Shown here: piece after piece, positions 1 to 8,692 of the stretch
Layout: every line of letters begins with the position of its first letter
Position numbering within the stretch: the stretch's first letter is position 1
Assembly (NCBI RefSeq): GCF_038502225.1
Contig: NC_091391.1
Location: 6,785,420-6,849,419, forward strand
DNA length: 64,000 nucleotides
Source: Cherax quadricarinatus
Taxonomy: Eukaryota > Arthropoda > Malacostraca > Decapoda > Parastacidae
Reading direction: 5' to 3'
Position numbers and translations under genes: made by a program
The notes under the pieces: model-generated
The model's input: the letters and a program-made list of their open reading frames with translations, nothing else
Told to the model about the DNA's origin: nothing
The model's database searches: none

Positions 1-275
1 TTGGTAATCCCCCTTATGTGTGCTGGGAGGCAGTTGAACAGTCTCGGGCCCCTGACACTTATTGTATGGTCTCTTAACGTGCTAGTGACACCCCTGCTTT
101 TCAGTGGGGGGATGGTGCATCGTCTGCCAAGTCTTTTGCTTTCGTAGTGAGTGATTTTCGTGTGCAAGTTCGGTACTAGTCCCTCTAGGATTTTCCAGGT
201 GTATATAATCATGTATCTCTCCCGCCTGCATTCCAGGGAATACAGGTTTAGGAACCTCAACCTGGGCTTTCTCCT
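1..275 (-). mobile_element. CR1-like LINE fragment, 3' end of RT ORF
   Basis: The reverse complement closely matches the C-terminal coding part of the CR1-like LINE at 8693-12005 (compare 11550-11790): the same stretch encodes the region from a conserved YSLERRRERYM-type motif to the RGPRLFNCLPAYIRG-type motif. The fragment is cut by the window edge. Only the region after the polymerase domain is present, so it is non-functional. Confidence 0.85.
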
Positions 276-287
276 ATTTTCTTTATA

Positions 288-445
288 GTTTTTGTTCTCT
301 ATTTCCTCTTATCTCCATGGGGAAATGGAAAAGAATTCTTCCTCCATAAGCCATTCATGTTGTCAGAGGCGACTAAAATGCTGGGATCAAGGGACCAGTA
401 ACCCCTTCTCCTGTATAAATTACTAAATTAAAAAAAAAAAAAAAA
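288..445 (+). mobile_element. Short retroposed head module, A-tailed
   Basis: A stretch of about 115 bp beginning CCATGGGGAAATGG and ending CCCCTTCTCCTGTATAAATT, followed by an A-run. The same block lies in the 5'UTR of LINE A (1165-1285) and, inverted, in that of LINE B (6155-6265), and recurs at 23860-23975, 36890-36945 and 47110-47225. Here it stands alone with its own A-tail, so it can move as a SINE-like unit. Confidence 0.6.
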
Positions 446-559
446 TTTGTTTGGATAAGCCCAATTGTTGAAACAAATTACTCCTTTCCCACTATTTAAA
501 TGAAAAGCATCATAAAACATTTATTTGTGTGTTTACTGTATAGTATACGTATTTCAAGT

Positions 560-717
560 AGTAATCCCCTCAAGGGAGATTCTTTGATGCTGGTGAGGGC
601 CTCTTGATGTAGGGGATTGGATCTATGCTCCAGTTCTCTGAAATAAGCCTGAATGCCTTCCATTCCCTTCAACATCTGCTGTATAATCCCTGTGGGTTTA
701 GTGCTCCCACATGATTT
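560..717 (+). mobile_element. SINE-like repeat (GTGAGGGCTCTTGAT family)
   Basis: The sequence reads CCTCAAGGGAGATTCTTTGATGCTGGTGAGGGC and continues to CTGTATAATCCCTGTGGGTTTAGTGCTCC. Related copies lie at 39530-39700 and 49080-49255 (same strand) and 24705-24835 (opposite strand). The 3' part is the same segment that occurs alone in the very short insertions at 29908, 38915, 48194 and 50071. The 3' end here abuts an inverted LINE 3' end at 717. Confidence 0.6.
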
Positions 718-876
718 TTTTTTTTTCAACTTGTCGGCCGTCTCCCACCAAGGCAGGGTGACCCCCCCCCTCCCCAAAAAAAAAATCTTTCACCATCATT
801 CACACAATCATTTTCTTTGTAGAGGTGCCCAGATAAGACAGTTTAGATAACACCAAACAGTAATAATAATAATAAT
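717..876 (-). mobile_element. LINE 3'UTR fragment
   Basis: Read on the - strand this carries the LINE 3' end: a block resembling GGGTCACCCTGCCTTGGTGG, then GAGACGGCCGACAAGTTG and an A-run. It holds only non-coding 3'UTR, a strongly 5'-truncated copy. A TAA microsatellite at 861-882 forms its far edge and is where LINE A then inserted. Confidence 0.7.
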
Positions 877-1308
877 AATAATAGTGTAGGTAGTAGGTTG
901 GTAGACAGCAACCACCCAGGGAGGTACTACCGTCCTGCCAAGTGAGTGTAAAACGAAAGCCTGTAATTGTTTTACATGATGGTAGGATTGCTGGTGTCTT
1001 TTGTCTGTCTCATAAATATGCAAGATTACAGGTACGTCTTGCTACTTCTTCTACTTACACTTAGGTCACACTACACATACATGTACATGTTTATTTATAC
1101 ACACTCATCTGAGTTTTCTTTGATTTTATCTTAATAGTTCTTGGTCTTATTACTTTTCCTTTTATATCCATGGGGAAGTGGAATAAGAATCTTTCCTCCG
1201 TAAGCCATGCGTGTTGTAAAAGTCAACTAAAATGCCGGGAACAATGGGCTAGTAACCCCTTTTCCTGTAAAGATTACTAAAAAGAATAAGAAGAAGAAAA
1301 TTGTCAAA

Positions 1309-2937
1309 GTGGGAAGTCTGAATGTGCGTGGATGTTGTGCAAATGATAAGAAAGAGATGATTGTGGATGTTATGAATGAGAAGAAACTGGATGTCCTGGC
1401 TTTAAGTGAAACAAAGCTGAAGGGGGTGGGAGAGTTTCAATGGAGAGGAATAAATGGGATTAGGTCAGGGGTTTCAAATAGAGTTAGAGCTAAAGAAGGA
1501 GTAGCAATAATGTTGAAGGATAAGCTATGGCAGGAAAAGAGGGACTACAAATGCATAAATTCAAGGATTATGTGGAGTAAAATAAAGATTGGATGTGAAA
1601 AGTGGGTTATAGTAAGCGTATATGCACCTGGAGAAGAGAGAAGTGTAGAGGAGAGAGAGAGATTCTGGGAAATGTTGAGTGAATGCGTGGGGAGTGTTGA
1701 ATCAAGTGTGAGAGTAATGGTGGTTGGGGATTTCAATGCTAAAGTGGGTAAAAATGTTATGGAGGGAGTAGTAGGTAAATTTGGGGTGCCAGGGGTATAT
1801 GTAAATGGGGAGCCTTTAATTGAGCTGTGTGTAGAAAGAAATTTGGTAATAAGTAATACATATTTTATGAAAAAGAGGATAAATAAATATACAAGGTATG
1901 ATGTAGCACGTAATGAAAGTAGTTTATTAGATTATGTATTGGTGGATAAAAGGTTGATGGGTAGGCTCCAGGATGTACATGTTTATAGAGGGGCAACTGA
2001 TATATCAGATCATTATTTAGTTGTAGCTACAGTTAGAGTAAGAGGTAGATGGGAAAAGAGGAAGGTGGCAACAACAAGTAAGAGGGAGGTGAAAGTGTAT
2101 AAACTAAGGGAGGAGGAAGTTCGGGCGAGATATAAGCGACTATTGGCAGAAAGGTGGGCTAGTGCAAAGATGAGTAGTGGGGGGGTTGAAGAGGGTTGGA
2201 ATAGTTTTAAAAATGCAGTATTAGAATGTGGGGCAGAAGTTTGTGGTTATAGGAGGGTGGGGGCAGGAGGAAAGAGGAGTGATTGGTGGAATGATGAAGT
2301 AAAGGGTGTGATAAAAGAGAAAAAGGTAGCTTACAAGAGGTTTTTACAAAGCAGAAGTGTTATAAGAAGAGCAGAGTATATGGAGAGTAAAAGAAAGGTG
2401 AAGAGAGTGGTGAGAGAGTGCAAAAGGAGAGCAGATGAAAGAGTGGGAGAGGCACTGTCAAGAAATTTTAATGAAAATAAGAAAAAAATTTGGAGTGAGT
2501 TAAACAAGTTAAGAAAGCCTAGGGAAAGTATGGATTTGTCAGTTAAAAACAGAGTAGGGGAGTTAGTAGATGGGGAGAGGGAGGTATTAGGTAGATGGCG
2601 AGAATATTTTGAGGAACTTTTAAATGTTGAGGAAGAAAGGGAGGCGGTAATTTCATGCACTGGCCAGGGAGGTATACCATCATTTAGGAGTGAAGAAGAG
2701 CAGAATGTAAGTGTGGTGGAGGTACGTGAGGCATTACGTAGAATGAAACGGGGTAAAGCAGCTGGAACTGATGGGATCATGACAGAAATGTTAAAAGCAG
2801 GGGGGGATATAGTGTTGGAGTGGTTGGTACTTTTGTTTAATAAATGTATGAAAGAGGGGAAGGTACCTAGGGATTGGCGGAGAGCATGTATAGTCCCTTT
2901 ATATAAAGGGAAAGGGGACAAAAGAGATTGTAAAAAT
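1309..2937 (+). CDS. LINE A ORF, part 1: AP endonuclease and start of RT
   Basis: This 543-codon part encodes an apurinic-type endonuclease at the N-terminus. Visible motifs are ALSETKLKG (catalytic Glu), SVYAPGEER, VVGDFNAKVG (catalytic Asp/Asn) and SDHYLVVAT (catalytic Asp-His) within about the first 245 residues. A basic linker rich in Arg and Lys follows, then the first reverse transcriptase block around KAAGTDGIMTEML and IVPLYKGKGDKRDCKN. The frame then runs into LINE B and reads non-native residues to a stop at 3084. The first codon is GTG and I see no in-frame ATG nearby upstream of the endonuclease, so the start is uncertain. The domain order, APE endonuclease then RT in a single ORF, fits RTE-like LINEs; the clade is inferred from memory. 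Confidence 0.85.
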
Positions 2938-2938
2938 T
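2927..2938. repeat. Target site duplication of LINE B, left copy
   Basis: ATTGTAAAAATT at 2927-2938 is repeated exactly at 6540-6551. The two copies bracket LINE B and both lie in the RT coding sequence of LINE A, so the repeat is an insertion footprint and not part of either element. Confidence 0.95.
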
Positions 2939-5900
2939 TTTTATTATTATTTTTTTATTATCACACCGGCCGATTCCCACCAAGGCAGGGTGGCCCGAAA
3001 AAGAAAAACTTTCACCATCATTCACTCCATCACTGTCTTGCCAGAAGGGTGCTTTACACTACAGTTTTTAAACTGCAACATTAACACCCCTCCTTCAGAG
3101 TGCAGGCACTGTACTTCCCATCTCCAGGACTCAAGTCCGGCCTGCCGGTTTCCCTGAATCCCTTCATAAATGTTACTTTGCTCACACTCCAACAGCACGT
3201 CAAGTATTAAAAACCATTTGTCTCCATTCACTCCTATCAAACACGCTCACGCATGCCTGCTGGAAGTCCAAGCCCCTCGCACACAAAACCTCCTTTACCC
3301 CCTCCCTCCAACCCTTCCTAGGCCGACCCCTACCCCGCCTTCCTTCCACTACAGACTGATACACTCTTGAAGTCATTCTGTTTCGCTCCATTCTCTCTAC
3401 ATGTCCGAACCACCTCAACAACCCTTCCTCAGCCCTCTGGACAACAGTTTTGGTAATCCCGCACCTCCTCCTAACTTCCAAACTACGAATTCTCTGCATT
3501 ATATTCACACCACACATTGCCCTCAGACATGACATCTCCACTGCCTCCAGCCTTCTCCTCGCTGCAACATTCATCACCCACGCTTCACACCCATATAAGA
3601 GCGTTGGTAAAACTATACTCTCATACATTCCCCTCTTTGCCTCCAAGGACAAAGTTCTTTGTCTCCACAGACTCCTAAGTGCACCACTCACTCTTTTTCC
3701 CTCATCAATTCTATGATTCACCTCATCTTTCATAGACCCATCCGCTGACACGTCCACTCCCAAATATCTGAATACGTTCACCTCCTCCATACTCTCTCCC
3801 TCCAATCTGATATTCAATCTTTCATCACCTAATCTTTTTGTTATCCTCATAACCTTACTCTTTCCTGTATTCACCTTTAATTTTCTTCTTTTGCACACCC
3901 TACCAAATTCATCCACCAATCTCTGCAACTTCTCTTCAGAATCTCCCAAGAGCACAGTGTCATCGGCAAAGAGCAGCTGTGACAACTCCCACTTTGTGTG
4001 TGATTCTTTATCTTTTAACTCCACGCCTCTTGCCAAGACCCTCGCATTTACTTCTCTTACAACCCCATCTATAAATATATTAAACAACCACGGTGACATC
4101 ACACATCCTTGTCTAAGGCCTACTTTTACTGGGAAAAAATTTCCCTCTTTCCTACATACTCTAACTTGAGCCTCACTATCCTCGTAAAAACTCTTCACTG
4201 CTTTCAGTAACCTACCTCCTACACCATACACTTGCAACATCTGCCACATTGCCCCCCTATCCACCCTGTCATACGCCTTTTCCAAATCCATAAATGCCAC
4301 AAAGACCTCTTTAGCCTTATCTAAATACTGTTCACTTATATGTTTCACTGTAAACACCTGGTCCACACACCCCCTACCTTTCCTAAAGCCTCCTTGTTCA
4401 TCTGCTATCCTATTCTCCGTCTTACTCTTAATTCTTTCAATTATAACTCTACCATACACTTTACCAGGTACACTCAACAGACTTATCCCCCTATAATTTT
4501 TGCACTCTCTTTTATCCCCTTTGCCTTTATACAAAGGAACTATGCATGCTCTCTGCCAATCCCTAGGTACCTTACCCTCTTCCATACATTTATTAAATAA
4601 TTGCACCAACCACTCCAAAACTATATCCCCACCTGCTTTTAACATTTCTATCTTTATCCCATCAATCCCGGCTGCCTTACCCCCTTTCATTTTACCTACT
4701 GCCTCACGAACTTCCCCCACACTCACAACTGGCTCTTCCTCACTCCTACAAGATGTTATTCCTCCTTGCCCTATACACGAAATCACAGCTTCCCTATCTT
4801 CATCAACATTTAACAATTCCTCAAAATATTCCTTCCATCTTCCCAATACCTCTACCTCTCCATTTAATAACTCTCCTCTCCTATTTTTAACTGACAAATC
4901 CATTTGTTCTCTAGGCTTTCTTAACTTGTTAATCTCACTCCAAAACTTTTTCTTATTTTCAACAAAATTTGTTGATAACATCTCACCCACTCTCTCATTT
5001 GCTCTCTTTTTACATTGCTTCACCACTCTCTTAACTTCTCTCTTTTTCTCCATATACTCTTCCCTCCTTGCATCACTTCTACTTTGTAAAAACTTCTCAT
5101 ATGCTAACTTTTTCTCCCTTACTACTCTCTTTACATCATCATTCCACCAATCGCTCCTCTTCCCTCCTGCACCCACTTTCCTGTAACCACAAACTTCTGC
5201 TGAACACTCTAACACTACATTTTTAAACCTACCCCATACCTCTTCGACCCCATTGCCTATGCTCTCATTAGCCCATCTATCCTCCAATAGCTGTTTATAT
5301 CTTACCCTAACTGCCTCCTCTTTTAGTTTATAAACCTTCACCTCTCTCTTCCCTGATGCTTCTATTCTCCTTGTATCCCATCTACCTTTTACTCTCAGTG
5401 TAGCTACAACTAGAAAGTGATCTGATATATCTGTGGCCCCTCTATAAACATGTACATCCTGAAGTCTACTCAACAGTCTTTTATCTACCAATACATAATC
5501 CAACAAACTACTGTCATTTCGCCCTACATCATATCGTGTATACTTATTTATCCTCTTTTTCTTAAAATATGTATTACCTATAACTAAACCCCTTTCTATA
5601 CAAAGTTCAATCAAAGGGCTCCCATTATCATTTACACCTGGCACCCCAAACTTACCTACCACACCCTCTCTAAAAGTTTCTCCTACTTTAGCATTCAAGT
5701 CCCCTACCACAATTACTCTCTCACTTGGTTCAAAGGCTCCTATACATTCACTTAACATCTCCCAAAATCTCTCTCTCTCCTCTGCATTCCTCTCTTCTCC
5801 AGGTGCATACACGCTTATTATGACCCACTTCTCGCATCCAACCTTTACTTTAATCCACATAATTCTTGAATTTACACATTCATATTCTCTTTTCTCCTTC

Positions 5901-6539
5901 CATAACTGATCATTTAACATTACTGCTACCCCTTCCTTTGCTCTAACTCTCTCAGATACTCCAGATTTAATCCCATTTATTTCCCCCCACTGAAACTCTC
6001 CTACCCCCTTCAGCTTTGTTTCGCTTAGGGCCAGGACATCCAACTTCTTTTCATTCATAACATCAGCAATCATCTGTTTCTTGTCATCCGCACTACATCC
6101 ACGCACATTTAAGCAACCCAGTTTTATAAAGTTTTTCTTCTTCTCTTTTTTAGTAATTGTATACAGGAGAAGGGGTTACTAGCCCATTGCTCCCGGCATT
6201 TTAGTCGCCTCATACGACACGCATGGCTTACGGAGGAAAGATTCTTTTCCACTTCCCCATGGACAATAGAAGAAATAAAAAGAACAAGAGCTATTTAGAA
6301 AAAGGAGAAAAACCTAGATGTATGTATATATATATATGCATGTGCGTGTCTGTGAAGTGTGACCAAAGTGTAAGTAGGAGTAGCAAGATATCCCTGTTAT
6401 CTTAGCGTGTTTATGAGACAGAAAAAGAAACCAGCAATCCTACCATCATGCAAAACAGTTACAGGTTTTTGTTTCACAGTCATCTGGCAGGACGGTAGTA
6501 CTTCCCTGGGTGGTTGCTGTCTACCAACCTACTACCTTT
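2939..6539 (-). mobile_element. LINE B: full-length RTE-like LINE inserted in LINE A
   Basis: A complete - strand element of 3601 bp. Its 5' end (6539) starts AGGTAGTAGGTTGGTAGACA, as does LINE A near 888. It has a 5'UTR with the shared head module (6155-6265), one long ORF, and a 3'UTR ending GGTGGGAATCGGCCGGTGTG with a TAA-rich tail. LINE A ends instead in GAGACGACCAACTTG plus poly-A, so the two are different subfamilies with different tails. Exact 12-bp target duplications flank it. Confidence 0.95.
3200..6106 (-). CDS. LINE B endonuclease-reverse transcriptase ORF
   Basis: An intact frame of 968 codons. Residues 1 to about 240 form an AP endonuclease with ALSETKLKG, SVYAPGEER, VVGDLNAKVG and SDHFLVVAT. 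A basic linker follows. The reverse transcriptase, roughly residues 470-780, shows IVPLYKGKGDKRECKNYRG, EQGGFRKGRGC, FMDLEKAYDRVDR, GLRQGCVMSPWLFN and the catalytic LLFADDTVLLGD. The C-terminal region has FRYLGVDVSADG, LLRWFGHVERM and RGRGRPRKGWREG. It would nick target DNA and copy the LINE RNA onto the chromosome. The first codon is GTG, and the open frame extends upstream without an obvious ATG, so the start is unsettled. No internal stop is present, so this may be a young copy. Confidence 0.9.
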   Translation of the reverse strand: MRGCSADDKKQMIADVMNEKKLDVLALSETKLKGVGEFQWGEINGIKSGVSERVRAKEGVAVMLNDQLWKEKREYECVNSRIMWIKVKVGCEKWVIISVYAPGEERNAEERERFWEMLSECIGAFEPSERVIVVGDLNAKVGETFREGVVGKFGVPGVNDNGSPLIELCIERGLVIGNTYFKKKRINKYTRYDVGRNDSSLLDYVLVDKRLLSRLQDVHVYRGATDISDHFLVVATLRVKGRWDTRRIEASGKREVKVYKLKEEAVRVRYKQLLEDRWANESIGNGVEEVWGRFKNVVLECSAEVCGYRKVGAGGKRSDWWNDDVKRVVREKKLAYEKFLQSRSDARREEYMEKKREVKRVVKQCKKRANERVGEMLSTNFVENKKKFWSEINKLRKPREQMDLSVKNRRGELLNGEVEVLGRWKEYFEELLNVDEDREAVISCIGQGGITSCRSEEEPVVSVGEVREAVGKMKGGKAAGIDGIKIEMLKAGGDIVLEWLVQLFNKCMEEGKVPRDWQRACIVPLYKGKGDKRECKNYRGISLLSVPGKVYGRVIIERIKSKTENRIADEQGGFRKGRGCVDQVFTVKHISEQYLDKAKEVFVAFMDLEKAYDRVDRGAMWQMLQVYGVGGRLLKAVKSFYEDSEAQVRVCRKEGNFFPVKVGLRQGCVMSPWLFNIFIDGVVREVNARVLARGVELKDKESHTKWELSQLLFADDTVLLGDSEEKLQRLVDEFGRVCKRRKLKVNTGKSKVMRITKRLGDERLNIRLEGESMEEVNVFRYLGVDVSADGSMKDEVNHRIDEGKRVSGALRSLWRQRTLSLEAKRGMYESIVLPTLLYGCEAWVMNVAARRRLEAVEMSCLRAMCGVNIMQRIRSLEVRRRCGITKTVVQRAEEGLLRWFGHVERMERNRMTSRVYQSVVEGRRGRGRPRKGWREGVKEVLCARGLDFQQACVSVFDRSEWRQMVFNT

Positions 6540-7846
6540 ATTGTAAAAATTATAGAGGAATAAGTTTACTGAGTATACCAGGAAAAGTATACGGTAGAGT
6601 TATAATTGAAAGAATTAGAGGTAAGACAGAATGTAGAATTGCGGATGAGCAAGGAGGCTTCAGAGTGGGTAGGGGATGTGTAGATCAAGTGTTTACATTG
6701 AAGCATATATGTGAACAGTATTTAGATAAAGGTAGGGAAGTTTTTATTGCATTTATGGATTTAGAAAAGGCATATGATAGAGTGGATAGAGGAGCAATGT
6801 GGCAGATGTTGCAAGTTTATGGAATAGGTGGTAAGTTACTAAATGCTGTAAAGAGCTTTTATGAGGATAGTGAGGCTCAGGTTAGGGTGTGTAGAAGAGA
6901 GGGAGAATACTTCCCGGTAAAAGTAGGTCTTAGACAGGGATGTGTAATGTCACCATGGTTGTTTAATATATTTATAGATGGGGTTGTAAAAGAAGTAAAT
7001 GCTAGGGTGTTCGGGAGAGGGGTGGGATTAAATTATGGGGAATCAAATTCAAAATGGGAATTGACACAGTTACTTTTTGCTGATGATACTGTGCTTATGG
7101 GAGATTCTAAAGAAAAATTGCAAAGGTTAGTGGATGAGTTTGAGAAAGTGTGTAAAGGTAGAAAGTTGAAAGTGAACATAGAAAAGAGTAAGGTGATGAG
7201 GGTATCAAATGATTTAGATAAAGAAAAATTGGATATCAAATTGGGGAGGAGGAGTATGGAAGAAGTGAATGTTTTCAGATACTTGGGAGTTGACGTGTCG
7301 GCGGATGGATTTATGAAGGATGAGGTTAATCATAGAATTGATGAGGGAAAAAAGGTGAGTGGTGCGTTGAGGTATATGTGGAGTCAAAAAACGTTATCTA
7401 TGGAGGCAAAGAAGGGAATGTATGAAAGTATAGTAGTACCAACACTCTTATATGGATGTGAAGCTTGGGTGGTAAATGCAGCAGCGAGGAGACGGTTGGA
7501 GGCAGTGGAGATGTCCTGTCTAAGGGCAATGTGTGATGTAAATATTATGCAGAAAATTCGGAGTGTGGAAATTAGGAGAAGGTGTGGAGTTAATAAAAGC
7601 ATTAGTCAGAGGGCAGAAGAGGGGTTGTTAAGGTGGTTTGGTCATTTAGAGAGAATGGATCAAAGTAGAATGACATGGAAAGCATATAAATCTATAGGGG
7701 AAGGAAAGAGGGGTAGGGGTCGTCCTCGAAAGGGTTGGAAAGAGGGGGTAAAGGAGGTTTTGTGGGCGAGGGGCTTGGACTTCCAGCAAGCGTGCATGAG
7801 CGTGTTAGAGAGGAGTGAATGGAGACGAATGATACTTGGGACCTGA
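6540..7846 (+). CDS. LINE A ORF, part 2: reverse transcriptase and C-terminus
   Basis: The frame resumes in the second copy of the 12-bp target repeat and runs 432 codons to the stop. It shows SLLSIPGKVYGRVIIERIR, EQGGFRVGRGC, FMDLEKAYDRVDR, GLRQGCVMSPWLFN, the catalytic LLFADDTVLMGD, then FRYLGVDVSADG, LLRWFGHLERM and RGRGRPRKGWKEG. With part 1 it would make about 974 residues, close to the 968 of LINE B. The open frame upstream of 6540 (from 6407) reads LINE B 5'UTR and is not part of the protein. It is now separated from its endonuclease half, so it is not expected to yield an active protein. Confidence 0.85.
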
Positions 7847-8199
7847 CGATCTGTTGGAGTGTGAGCAGGGTAATATTTAGTGAAGGGATTCAGGGAAACC
7901 GGTTATTTTCTTATAGTCGGACTTGAGTCCTGGAAATGGGAAGTACAATGCCTGCACTTTAAAGGAGGGGTTTGGGATATTGGCAGTTTGGAGGGATATG
8001 TTGTGTATCTTTATACGTATATGCTTCTAAACTGTTGTATTCTGAGCACCTCTGCAAAAGCAGTGATAATGTGTGAGTGTGGTGAAAGTGTTGAATGATG
8101 ATGAAAGTATTTTCTTTTTGGGGATTTTCTTTCTTTTTTGGGTCACCCTGCCTCGGTGGGAGACGACCAACTTGTTGAAAAAAAAAAAAAAAAAAAATA

Positions 8200-8692
8200 A
8201 TAGTGTGAGCAGGGTAACATTTATGAAGGGGTTCAGGGAAACCGGCAGGCCGGACTTAGAGTCCTGGAGATGAGAAGTACAGTGTCGCACTCTGAAGGAG
8301 GGGTGTTAATGTTGTGGTTTTGTAACTGTAGTGTAAAGCAGCCTTCTGGCAAGACAGTGATGGAGTGAATGATGGTGAAAGTTTTTATTTTTTGGGCCAC
8401 CCTGCCTTGGTGAACCACCCTGCCTTGGTGGGCCACCCTGCCTTGGTGGACCACCCTGCCTTGGTGGGCCACCCTTCCTTGGTGGGCCACCCTGCCTTGG
8501 TGGACCACCCTGCCTTGGTGGACCACCCTGCCTTGGTGGACCACCCTGCCTTGGTGGACCACCCTGCCTTGGTGGACCACCCTGCCTTGCTGGGCCACCC
8601 TGCCCTGGTGGACCACCCTGCCTTGGTGGACCACCCTGCCTTGGTGGGCCACCCTGCCTTGGTGGGAAACGGCCAGTGTGATAATAAAAGAA
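8200..8692 (+). mobile_element. LINE B-type 3' end with swollen 18-bp array
   Basis: Starts at GTGTGAGCAGGGTAACATTT and follows the LINE 3'UTR (GGTTCAGGGAAACCGGCAGG, then a GAAGGAGGGGTGTTAATG block) to the 3' end CGGCCAGTGTGATAATAA. It is a 5'-truncated copy of 3'UTR only. The terminal CCACCCTGCCTTGGTGGG motif is repeated about 15 times. Confidence 0.85.
8394..8671 (+). repeat. 18-bp tandem array, about 15 copies
   Basis: The unit is CCACCCTGCCTTGGTGGG with GGGCCACC/GGACCACC variants. A single copy is normal at the 3' end of this LINE family (for example near 8140, 14895 and 63430), so the array is a local expansion. Because 18 is a multiple of 3, several frames stay open; they are not genes. 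Confidence 0.95.

Larger units (their letters stand above)
888..8195 (+). mobile_element. LINE A: full-length RTE-like non-LTR retrotransposon, split by LINE B
   Basis: A complete element of about 3.7 kb once the inserted LINE B (2939-6539) is set aside. It has a 5'UTR (888-1308), one long ORF (1309-2937 continued at 6551-7846), a 3'UTR ending GGTGGGAGACGACCAACTTG and an A-tail. An 11-bp direct repeat, AATAATAGTGT, lies at 877-887 and 8196-8206 as a likely target duplication, though the TAA-rich left flank makes it slightly ambiguous. The ORF has no stop on either side of the split and the frame agrees across it, so the element looked coding-competent when LINE B landed. Confidence 0.85.

Noticed and set aside
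2938..3084. C-terminus of the LINE A frame past 2937
   Set aside because: It reads the inverted 3' end of LINE B, not LINE A.
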